A stretch of DNA of 5,017 nucleotides from Planctomycetota bacterium (GTDB lineage: Bacteria > Planctomycetota > Phycisphaerae > UBA1845). The notes below the pieces were generated by a model. The model saw only the letters and a program-made list of their open reading frames with translations, was not told where the DNA came from and ran no database searches. Each line of letters opens with the position of its first letter. Within the stretch, counting starts at the first letter, position 1. A program made the position numbers and the translations under genes. Below, piece after piece: positions 1 to 5,017 of this stretch. The stretch lies in assembly GCA_022566435.1 (NCBI GenBank), contig JADFIX010000391.1, forward strand, positions 1 to 5,017, written 5' to 3'.

Positions 1-227
1 GAAATGATTTCAACGGCTGGCGCGGCTGTTCTTCAAATGCGAGGCAGCGCCGACCGGTGAACAGCGACACGAAGGTAGCCCGGCGGAGGAGCGAAAATAT
101 ACCTGCTCGAAGTCGTGGAGTCCGGTTCGCTCGCCGGCTCGGCCTATTCAAGGCGTAGGGCGTGCCCTACGATAGCCGATAATAGCGTGTCTGGCCCGCG
201 ACCTCCGACCGGAGCCCTGTTACACAA
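1..227. other. Left-edge stretch without a supportable gene
   Basis: No reading frame here gives a recognisable protein. Two short frames stay open on the plus strand (roughly 8-175 and 3-161). They could be the 3' end of a gene cut by the window edge, but their arginine-rich translations match no family I know. The stretch should contain the promoter of the transporter-acyltransferase gene starting at 228. A GATAAT hexamer at 178-183 resembles a -10 box, but no good -35 box sits at the right distance, so I do not call a promoter. A perfect inverted repeat at 154-171 is listed separately. Confidence 0.4.
154..171. repeat. Perfect 8-bp inverted repeat with 2-nt centre
   Basis: The sequence CGTAGGGCGTGCCCTACG reads as CGTAGGGC, GT, then the exact reverse complement GCCCTACG. 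As RNA it would form a 7-bp stem with a CGTG tetraloop. No T-tract follows, so it is not a standard intrinsic terminator. Its place 57 bases before the start codon at 228 fits an operator, a 5' leader hairpin, the end of an upstream transcript or a dispersed repeat. The symmetry is directly visible; any role is inference. Confidence 0.5.
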
Positions 228-2192
228 ATGACATCATCGAGCCCTTCCGAGCCATCGCCACCCACAAGTCTGCTCGCCAACCGCAATTTCGTTCTACTGT
301 GGTGCGCGTACGCCGTCAGCGCGATGGGCGATCATTTATCCGAAATGGCGATTCTCAAAACGCAACATGCCGTCAATTCCGGCGTGGATGTGACGCCCCT
401 GACCGCACGAATGACGTTCATGTTTTTCGTGCCGTTCTTTCTACTCGGCCCTTTCGCCGGACTCTTGGCCGATCGACTTCCTCGACGAGGCATCATGATT
501 ACCGCCGACGCGATCCGCTGCGCCGTCATGTTGGGATTCGTGGGGCTCTTGGGTTGGATGCAGGACTGGGGTCGCTGGGGCCCGTTTCTGCCCCTGCTGC
601 TAATCGGGCTGTTTGCCGCTCTGTTTTCGCCGGCACGTTCGGCGTTGCTACCGACCCTGATTCGGCGCAGCCAGCTCGCTCGGGCCAATGCGCTGATCAG
701 TGGCCTGGGTATCATCGCCACCATGATTTCCGTGGCGATTAGTGGCTATCTAGCGGATCGTTACGAACCGGTCATCGCCTTTCGCCTTGATGCCGTCACT
801 TATTTGATCAGCGCGATCTTTTTGATCTTTCTTGTGCCGCCCAGGTCGCACGCGACCCCATCGACCCGATCCACCGTGCCTATGTCGGTCGGTTCTATTG
901 CCGACGGTCTTCGCTACGTTCGGTGCCACCTCGGCGTGCGCGAGCTGCTTGCGATCGCCGCATTCGTCTGGTTCTGCGGTCCGCTGGTCAACAGCGTCAT
1001 TCCCGCCATCGTGCGAGACGTGTACGGTGGCACATACACGCAGATGGGGGCCTTTCGGGCGTTTTTGGGGATCGGTTTTGTCATCGGCGCCATCGCAATG
1101 GCAGCGTTCGCTCATGCGCTTCGCAGCGAGATGGCGATTACGGGAGGCCTTTTTGGCATCTCCGCGGGGATCGCCGTGTTCGCCCTCTCTGTGTTTCTTC
1201 CTTTCGAACCTGCCACGCTCTATGTCGTCGGGGCAGTCGGCGTGATGATGGCCGGAATGTCCGCGGTCACCGTCATGGCCAGTTTCAATACGCTCCTGCA
1301 ACGGACGGTCGCCGACCGATTCCGCGGACGGGTATTCGGGGTCAAGGATCTGTGCTGCACGGGTGCCTTGTTGGTGGCGACGGGCTCGCTCGGCATTCCC
1401 GCGTGGCGCGACGTCGATCGATGGGTTGGCTTTATCCTCGTGGGTGTGAGCCTGGCGGCATTCGTCGCGGCTCTCACGACGCTCACGGTGCGTCTGCGGC
1501 GGGCCGGGCGGCGCACCGGGTATCGCCCCGGGTTTACGTTTTGGGTCTCGGTCAACGAGTTGCTCGCCAAACTCTGGTGGCGGATGGAGCGCGTGGGACC
1601 CAAGAGGCTGCCGGGCGTTGGGCCGGTCATTGTCACGGCGAACCATACCTGCGCGGCCGACCCGTTTCTCCTCGGCGCGGCGGCTCCCCATCGCCCGATC
1701 GGGTTCATGGTCGCCGCCGAATACTGCAACTTGCGGGTCGTCAAGTACATGTTAGGCTTGACGGAGTGCATTTCCGTCAGACGCGATGGCCGTGATACAA
1801 CGGCGACCAAGCAGGCGATCCGCCACCTTCGTGCAGGAAAAGTTTTGGGGATCTTCATTGAAGGGCGAATCATGGACCCCGGTGAACCGGTCGAGCTGAA
1901 AGACGGCGTGGCGATGCTGGCATTGAGAACCGGGGCCACGGTCATCCCGGCGCATATCAGCGGCCTCAAGGAACATACCGGCATCGCCGGCGATTTGTTT
2001 GCCAGACATCGGGCGCGCATACGGTTTGGACCGCCCGTCGATCTTGGCAACCTCGAGCACGCCGGAAACGGGCGCGATCGGGTGAGAGTGGCCACCGATA
2101 GAATCTATGCCGCAATAATGGCACTGGCGCCGGAAGACCCATCTACCAGTCCCAGTGATCGATCTGTAAGCGTTCGGGAGCGCCATCCATGA
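228..2192 (+). CDS. MFS transporter fused to PlsC/Aas-type phospholipid acyltransferase
   Basis: This is a 654-residue membrane protein with two domains. Residues about 18-425 form a major facilitator domain of roughly 12 hydrophobic segments, with the loop 2-3 signature as LADRLPRRG near residues 80-88 and a polar central linker near 204-235. Residues about 440-640 form a soluble acyltransferase domain. It carries the catalytic HX4D box (H473, D478), a GLTECISVRRDGRD block (510-523), an EGRI box (E545-I548) and a VIPA block (572-575). EGRI followed by a DG...GATVIP pattern is closer to E. coli Aas (2-acylglycerophosphoethanolamine acyltransferase) than to PlsC, which has EGTR. In that pathway LplT flips lysophospholipid inward and Aas reacylates it, so one polypeptide may do both; the substrate is inferred. 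The acyl-ACP synthetase domain found in full Aas and three-domain fusions is absent. The start at 228 places the first membrane segment normally; the Shine-Dalgarno (GGAG at 211-214) is weak and 13 bases away. The stop overlaps pgi. Confidence 0.9.
   Translation: MTSSSPSEPSPPTSLLANRNFVLLWCAYAVSAMGDHLSEMAILKTQHAVNSGVDVTPLTARMTFMFFVPFFLLGPFAGLLADRLPRRGIMITADAIRCAVMLGFVGLLGWMQDWGRWGPFLPLLLIGLFAALFSPARSALLPTLIRRSQLARANALISGLGIIATMISVAISGYLADRYEPVIAFRLDAVTYLISAIFLIFLVPPRSHATPSTRSTVPMSVGSIADGLRYVRCHLGVRELLAIAAFVWFCGPLVNSVIPAIVRDVYGGTYTQMGAFRAFLGIGFVIGAIAMAAFAHALRSEMAITGGLFGISAGIAVFALSVFLPFEPATLYVVGAVGVMMAGMSAVTVMASFNTLLQRTVADRFRGRVFGVKDLCCTGALLVATGSLGIPAWRDVDRWVGFILVGVSLAAFVAALTTLTVRLRRAGRRTGYRPGFTFWVSVNELLAKLWWRMERVGPKRLPGVGPVIVTANHTCAADPFLLGAAAPHRPIGFMVAAEYCNLRVVKYMLGLTECISVRRDGRDTTATKQAIRHLRAGKVLGIFIEGRIMDPGEPVELKDGVAMLALRTGATVIPAHISGLKEHTGIAGDLFARHRARIRFGPPVDLGNLEHAGNGRDRVRVATDRIYAAIMALAPEDPSTSPSDRSVSVRERHP
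2176..2192 (+). promoter_or_regulatory. pgi ribosome binding site and ATGA stop/start overlap
   Basis: GGGAG at 2176-2180 lies 8 bases before the ATG at 2189, a good Shine-Dalgarno and spacing. It is inside the end of the upstream gene, whose TGA stop (2190-2192) shares bases with this ATG. The arrangement is typical of translational coupling within one transcript and supports 2189 as the pgi start. Confidence 0.75.
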
Positions 2193-3787
2193 ACGGGCCA
2201 AAGCGCTGGGAGCGATTCAACAAGTATTTGTGTTCCATCGAAGCGCTGGGTCTTCAACTCGACATCAGCAGAATGTCGTTTGATGAAGACTACCTGTCCA
2301 AATTGGACGGACCGATGAACAAAGCACTTAGAGCGATGGACGCCCTCGAAAAGGGTGCCGTGGCCAACAGTAGTGAAGAGCGGATGGTCGGTCATTACTG
2401 GCTCCGGGCCCCGCAGCTTGCGCCGCATCCAGCCATCGCCAAGGCGATCACCGACTCGCAAAAAGACCTGGCGGCATTCGCAGACGGCATTCATGACGGA
2501 ACCATCAAACCGCCCAACGGCGACGGTTTCTATCTGATTCTGGTCATCGGAATCGGCGGGTCCTCCCTCGGTGGGCAATTCCTCGCCGATGCCTTGAGCA
2601 ACTCTAGCGATCCGTTGATTATCCGATTCATTGACAATACCGACCCCGACGGAATGGACCGCGTCTTTGACGAACTCCAAGAGACCCTGGCAAACACCCT
2701 CGCCGTCGTGGTGACGAAATCCGGGTCCACCGTCGAGACAAGAAACGCCTGGATCGAAACAGAGGCGGCCTATCGCCGGGAGGGGTTGGATTTCGCGCGG
2801 CACGCCGTGGCCGTCACCTGCCCTGACTCCTTGCTTCACAAGAAAGCGATTCAAGAAAAGTGGCTCCGGGTTTTTCCCCTTTGGGATTGGGTGGGTGGGC
2901 GCACTTCCGTATTCTCCGTCGCGGGTTTGCTGCCCGCTGCGGTTTTGGGATTCGATACGGACGCGTTCCTTTCCGGAGCGCGCGATTGCGACGAGGCCAC
3001 CCGGGATCCGAACTGTCGCGAAAACCCGGCAGCCCTCCTCGCCGCGATGTGGTGGTACGCCATCGAGCGTCTCGGCGTGCGAAACATGGTCATCCTCCCT
3101 TACCGCGATCGGCTTTCGCTGCTGGGGCGGTACCTGCAACAACTGGTGATGGAGTCTCTCGGAAAAAAGAGCGACCGCGGGGGAGCCATCGTCCATCGCG
3201 GCCTGACCGTCTTCGGAAACAAGGGAAGTACGGATCAGCACGCCTATGTGCAACAGCTCGTCGACGGCGTGAACGACGCTTTCGTTACATTTTTGAACGT
3301 GCGTCGCGCGCGCGGCGGCAAGTCCCTCCGCGTGCGCGAGGATCTGACAAGCGGCGATTATCTGCACGGCTGCTGGCAAGGAACAAGAGAGGCATTAGCT
3401 GACGCCGGGCGGGAGTCCATCACAATCACGCTCGATGACCTCACGCCGCGATCCGTCGGGTCGTTGATCGCCCTGTTCGAGCGGTCCGTGGGACTCTGCG
3501 CAGAACTGATGAACGTCAACGCATACGATCAGCCCGGTGTAGAAGCCGGCAAACGAGCGGCCGACCGATTCGTCGATCTTCAACGGAAGATTTTGAAGTA
3601 TTTGCGGAGTCGACCCGACTCCGCGTTTTCCGCGGAAGAGCTTGCGCAAGCCATCGGCGTCTCGGACGAAGTCGAGGCTGTATTCCACCGGCTGGCGCAC
3701 CTCGCGGCCAATGCCGACCACGGGATTGAGCGACGATCCGGGAGCGGCGCCAATCCCAAAACCGCGCAATTTGGTGTGGTTTCCTAG
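2189..3787 (+). CDS. pgi: Glucose-6-phosphate isomerase
   Basis: This cytoplasmic enzyme interconverts glucose 6-phosphate and fructose 6-phosphate in glycolysis and gluconeogenesis. The 532-residue product is full length for the bacterial/cyanobacterial branch. Visible motifs, in order, are GIGGSSLG (121-128, first SIS domain), the phosphate-binding TKSGST (176-181), VGGRTS (235-240, PGI signature 1 with Thr where many homologues have Phe or Tyr), and LVMESLGK with the catalytic base E322. DQHAYVQQ follows with H351, which helps open the sugar ring, then YDQPGVEAGK (446-455, signature 2) with the conserved K455. After residue 463 comes a C-terminal extension of about 70 residues that reads like a small winged-helix segment (SAEELAQAIGVSDEVEAVF...). 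I recall a similar tail in cyanobacterial homologues. It overlaps the preceding transporter-acyltransferase gene by 4 bases and is probably co-transcribed with it. No frameshift or missing catalytic residue is seen. Confidence 0.97.
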   Translation: MNGPKRWERFNKYLCSIEALGLQLDISRMSFDEDYLSKLDGPMNKALRAMDALEKGAVANSSEERMVGHYWLRAPQLAPHPAIAKAITDSQKDLAAFADGIHDGTIKPPNGDGFYLILVIGIGGSSLGGQFLADALSNSSDPLIIRFIDNTDPDGMDRVFDELQETLANTLAVVVTKSGSTVETRNAWIETEAAYRREGLDFARHAVAVTCPDSLLHKKAIQEKWLRVFPLWDWVGGRTSVFSVAGLLPAAVLGFDTDAFLSGARDCDEATRDPNCRENPAALLAAMWWYAIERLGVRNMVILPYRDRLSLLGRYLQQLVMESLGKKSDRGGAIVHRGLTVFGNKGSTDQHAYVQQLVDGVNDAFVTFLNVRRARGGKSLRVREDLTSGDYLHGCWQGTREALADAGRESITITLDDLTPRSVGSLIALFERSVGLCAELMNVNAYDQPGVEAGKRAADRFVDLQRKILKYLRSRPDSAFSAEELAQAIGVSDEVEAVFHRLAHLAANADHGIERRSGSGANPKTAQFGVVS

Positions 3788-3800
3788 CAAATCTGAATAA

Positions 3801-3830
3801 ACATCGGTCGGACGGACCCTCGGCCGATGT
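3801..3830 (+). terminator. Stem-loop just downstream of pgi, no T-tract
   Basis: ACATCGGTC at 3801-3809 pairs with GGCCGATGT at 3822-3830, giving 9 bp including one G-U, around a 12-base loop. It begins 13 bases after the pgi stop codon. The following bases (ATTCCTGG) contain no run of T. It may therefore stabilise the 3' end of the mRNA or act with a termination factor rather than terminate by itself. The pairing is visible; the function is inferred from position. Confidence 0.4.
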
Positions 3831-3851
3831 ATTCCTGGAGCGGGAGCCCTG

Positions 3852-3875
3852 GAACACCACACTCTGTTCTTTTTT
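3852..3875 (+). terminator. Weak intrinsic terminator candidate
   Basis: GAACA (3852-3856) pairs with TGTTC (3865-3869) across an 8-base loop and is followed directly by six T residues (3870-3875). The geometry is that of a rho-independent terminator and the site is right for the end of the pgi transcript. The 5-bp stem is short and poor in G and C, so efficiency would be low unless it works with the hairpin at 3801-3830. Confidence 0.3.
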
Positions 3876-4024
3876 GCTTGGAATTTGGTCGGCCGAGTAT
3901 CGTGCGCTCCCGCCTTGCAAAGCGCAGGCCGGTAGGTTATAGGTGTCGCTCCTTCAGGCTCCCAGAGCAGGCGGAGTTGCGGCTTGGCAGCGGTTCATGC
4001 GGTGGAAGAACCGGTTGAATCGGC

Positions 4025-4052
4025 TGGATTTCCGCATCCTGCTCTTTATAAG
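4025..4052 (+). promoter_or_regulatory. Possible promoter for tRNA-Cys
   Basis: TATAAG at 4047-4052 matches five of six bases of the sigma-70 -10 consensus. TGGATT at 4025-4030 is a poor -35 (three of six) at a spacing of 16. Transcription would start near 4059-4060, about a dozen bases before the mature tRNA at 4072, a sensible leader length. The weak -35 keeps this tentative. Confidence 0.3.
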
Positions 4053-4071
4053 TCGGGAGTTTTGACGGCAC

Positions 4072-4144
4072 GGCGGCGTACCCAAGTGGACTAAGGGGGC
4101 GGATTGCAAATCCGTTATCGCGGGTTCGAATCCCGCCGCCGCCT
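4072..4144 (+). tRNA. tRNA-Cys (anticodon GCA)
   Basis: A complete 73-base cloverleaf folds here. The acceptor stem has seven perfect pairs (GGCGGCG at 4072-4078 with CGCCGCC at 4137-4143). The D stem is CCC/GGG with GG at 4088-4089 in the loop. The anticodon stem 4099-4103/4111-4115 closes with one G-U around TTGCAAA, placing anticodon GCA at 4106-4108. The variable loop has 4 bases (4116-4119). The T stem GCGGG/CCCGC encloses TTCGAAT (4125-4131). The discriminator base is T4144, a U73 identity element for cysteinyl-tRNA synthetase. Positions 13 and 22 are both A, as in E. coli tRNA-Cys. The 3' CCA is not encoded (GTT follows), so it must be added after transcription. Confidence 0.97.
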
Positions 4145-4189
4145 GTTTTGCCACCGACGGCATCGGCTCGGCCGGTCGCGGCGAGTCGT

Positions 4190-4810
4190 TCAGGTGCCCA
4201 GCAGTTCGCCGATGACATTGTTCTGCGGGTAGGCATGTCCGAGGTGCTGTCGGAACCCTTCGGCGTAGCCGACGCCGAGCTGCTTGCCGCGCGTGGCGCC
4301 CCACTCCTTCATGGACGCGATGTACTGGTCCATGCCGTGGTGGGCCCGCAGCCATTCGCGCTGCGAGGCGTGGCAGGCGAGCATCTGCTCCTTCGTATCG
4401 ATCACCGACGAAATATCCACGAGAAGCGCCGGCGCGACATCGTCGCCGAGCGGGTCTTTGCCCTCGATGGGGTCGGCGTAATACAGGTGGGGGATGCGCT
4501 CGATCGCTGCGGCCGGCTCGATCGCCGACGTGAGGAAGTTTGCCGCCGGGGCGCCGAAGCACGCCGACCGCACGAGCTTGCTGGTCATCTCGTGGTCGAC
4601 CATGTAGTCGGCCGGTGCGTGCGTGATGACGATGTCGGGCCGCACCTGGCGGACGATCTCGACGCAGCGCTTGAGCGTCGGCGCGGTTTTCCGGGATGGC
4701 GCAGAGTCCGGGTGTGTCCGGTAACGTCGTACCATCCGATGTGAGTTGGGAGACCAGCCGCTGGTATTGCCGGGAGCGATGCAGAGGTTTACCGGCATCG
4801 GGCAGCACAC
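4190..4810 (-). CDS. PIG-L (LmbE-like) deacetylase, N-terminally truncated
   Basis: The translation from about 4687 down to the TGA at 4190-4192 is the C-terminal part of a PIG-L family deacetylase. These are zinc-dependent enzymes that remove N-acetyl groups from sugars, as in GlcNAc-PI de-N-acetylase, MshB and BshB. Evidence is the PTLKRCVEIVRQVRPDIVITH strand-helix block (cut here only by the family start), then a metal/catalytic segment HAPADYMVDH (4592-4621), and family-like stretches such as HLYYADPIEG, SSVIDTKEQMLACHASQ and YAEGFRQHLGH. The N-terminal AHPDD zinc motif is missing. Upstream of about 4687 the frame stays open to a GTG at 4810, but that part resembles nothing in the family and ends inside an out-of-frame methylase fragment. 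Without AHPDD the product should be inactive, so this is a pseudogene or an assembly artefact. It converges on tRNA-Cys 45 bases away. Substrate cannot be told. Confidence 0.8.
   Translation of the reverse strand: MCCPMPVNLCIAPGNTSGWSPNSHRMVRRYRTHPDSAPSRKTAPTLKRCVEIVRQVRPDIVITHAPADYMVDHEMTSKLVRSACFGAPAANFLTSAIEPAAAIERIPHLYYADPIEGKDPLGDDVAPALLVDISSVIDTKEQMLACHASQREWLRAHHGMDQYIASMKEWGATRGKQLGVGYAEGFRQHLGHAYPQNNVIGELLGT
4688..4796. other. Unassigned junction sequence
   Basis: About 109 bases lie between recognisable deacetylase and recognisable methylase sequence. Minus-strand frames are open here but none continues either family, and the plus strand shows no convincing protein. I see no insertion-sequence ends, target-site duplication or group II intron features. 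It may be a remnant of a mobile element or of either gene in altered frame, or sequence brought in by misassembly. Confidence 0.45.
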
Positions 4811-5017
4811 GCTCGTGGAAAAACGCCAGCTGGCGTTTAATGGACTGCTCGTCTTCCCCTTCCAGCACTTTCAGCAGCAGGGAGAGCTTGGTGACTTCCA
4901 CCGCCTGCGGGTCGATGTCCACGCCGTAGATATTGTTCAGCAGAATGCGTTTGCGCTCGTCGGTGGTGAGGCGCCACTCGTTGTGGCCGGTTTTGTAGAT
5001 CGGCGGCTTCCGTCCCT
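4797..5017 (-). pseudogene. Internal fragment of an Eco57I/PglX-type adenine DNA methylase
   Basis: Read from the right edge leftward, the fragment encodes GRKPPIYKTGHNEWRLT, then RILLNNIYGVDIDPQAVEV, then TKLSLLLKVLEGE and finally QLAFFHERVLPD. NIYGVDIDPQAVE...KLSL is a hallmark of large N6-adenine methylases with an Eco57I-like domain, found in type IIG restriction-modification enzymes and in BREX PglX; the acidic DID probably contacts S-adenosylmethionine. In intact members VLPDLG is followed by a CGNSL segment and then the catalytic NPPY motif. Here homology stops at VLPD, position 4797, and NPPY is not seen in any frame downstream. The 5' end lies outside the window. The frame stays open to the left, but what follows is not methylase and runs antisense-like through the deacetylase fragment in another frame. 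It is a 3'-truncated remnant or one side of a misjoin. Confidence 0.75.

Larger units (their letters stand above)
3788..4071. other. Intergenic region between pgi and tRNA-Cys
   Basis: No protein-coding gene is supported in these 284 bases; the short frames across them have no recognisable product. The stretch holds a hairpin just after pgi (3801-3830), a weak terminator-like hairpin with a six-T run (3852-3875) and a possible tRNA promoter (4025-4052). The palindrome TCGGCCGA occurs twice (3820-3827 and 3889-3896). An 8-base inverted repeat, GCGGGAGC at 3840-3847 with GCTCCCGC at 3906-3913, could pair over a 58-base loop. These small symmetries may be chance in GC-rich DNA. Confidence 0.6.

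Noticed and set aside
750..1691. Long open frame on the minus strand inside the transporter-acyltransferase gene
   Set aside because: Its translation is rich in Arg, His, Asp and Gly with no domain, the usual antisense product of GC-rich coding DNA. The plus-strand gene has clear motifs throughout.
2201..2250. AAGCGCTGGG occurring twice, at 2201-2210 and 2241-2250
   Set aside because: Both copies lie within pgi coding sequence in different contexts. A single 10-base match at this composition is readily explained by chance.
2105..3379. 424-residue open frame antisense to pgi
   Set aside because: The opposite strand encodes an isomerase with every catalytic residue. The antisense product has no recognisable motif.
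4015..4052. TTGAAT at 4015-4020 as -35 box for the TATAAG at 4047-4052
   Set aside because: The spacing of 26 bases is too long for a sigma-70 promoter.
4072..4144. tRNA-Cys as the attachment site of an integrated element
   Set aside because: No integrase gene and no second copy of the tRNA 3' end is present in the window, and the broken genes begin more than 500 bases away.
4148..4744. Plus-strand open frame opposite the deacetylase fragment
   Set aside because: The minus-strand translation matches PIG-L proteins over about 165 residues, so the plus-strand frame is its shadow.
3954..4922. A single 322-residue minus-strand protein joining the methylase start to downstream sequence
   Set aside because: Only the first 40 or so residues are methylase. 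The rest is the wrong frame across the PIG-L fragment and the antisense of tRNA-Cys.
1..5017. CRISPR arrays, tandem repeats, insertion-sequence ends or riboswitches
   Set aside because: Reading both strands showed no regularly spaced repeats, transposase motifs or recognisable riboswitch cores.

Overview
The window looks like a GC-rich bacterial chromosome or a metagenome contig. Protein style suggests the Planctomycetota or another PVC-type lineage. The pointers are the Aas-like MFS/acyltransferase fusion, a glucose-6-phosphate isomerase of the short bacterial/cyanobacterial kind, and a PIG-L deacetylase C-terminus of a kind I associate with planctomycetes. The lineage is inferred from family resemblance only; no marker gene here settles it.

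Layout. Positions 1-227 hold no gene I can support, only a perfect short inverted repeat (154-171) upstream of the first gene. Positions 228-2192 (+) encode a 654-residue protein in which an LplT-like major facilitator transporter is fused to a PlsC/Aas-type glycerophospholipid acyltransferase. It overlaps the next gene by an ATGA (2189-2192). That gene, 2189-3787 (+), is a complete glucose-6-phosphate isomerase (pgi) with all catalytic residues. Positions 3788-4071 are intergenic, with a hairpin, a weak terminator-like hairpin plus T-run, and a possible promoter. They lead to a complete tRNA-Cys(GCA) at 4072-4144 (+).

The right-hand part is on the minus strand and is broken. Positions 4190 to about 4687 encode the C-terminal part of a PIG-L (LmbE-like) deacetylase whose N-terminus is missing. 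About 110 bases of unassigned sequence follow. From 4797 to the right edge, and in a different reading frame, lies the middle of an Eco57I/PglX-type N6-adenine DNA methylase, cut just before the region where its catalytic NPPY motif would be. Either the genome was rearranged here or two unrelated sequences were misjoined near the contig end.

Functionally, the first two genes are probably co-transcribed and translationally coupled: one for phospholipid turnover or lysophospholipid salvage, one for central sugar metabolism. No biochemical link between them is evident beyond co-expression. I found no convincing new system. The most unusual item is the deacetylase/methylase junction, followed by the two-domain transporter-acyltransferase.
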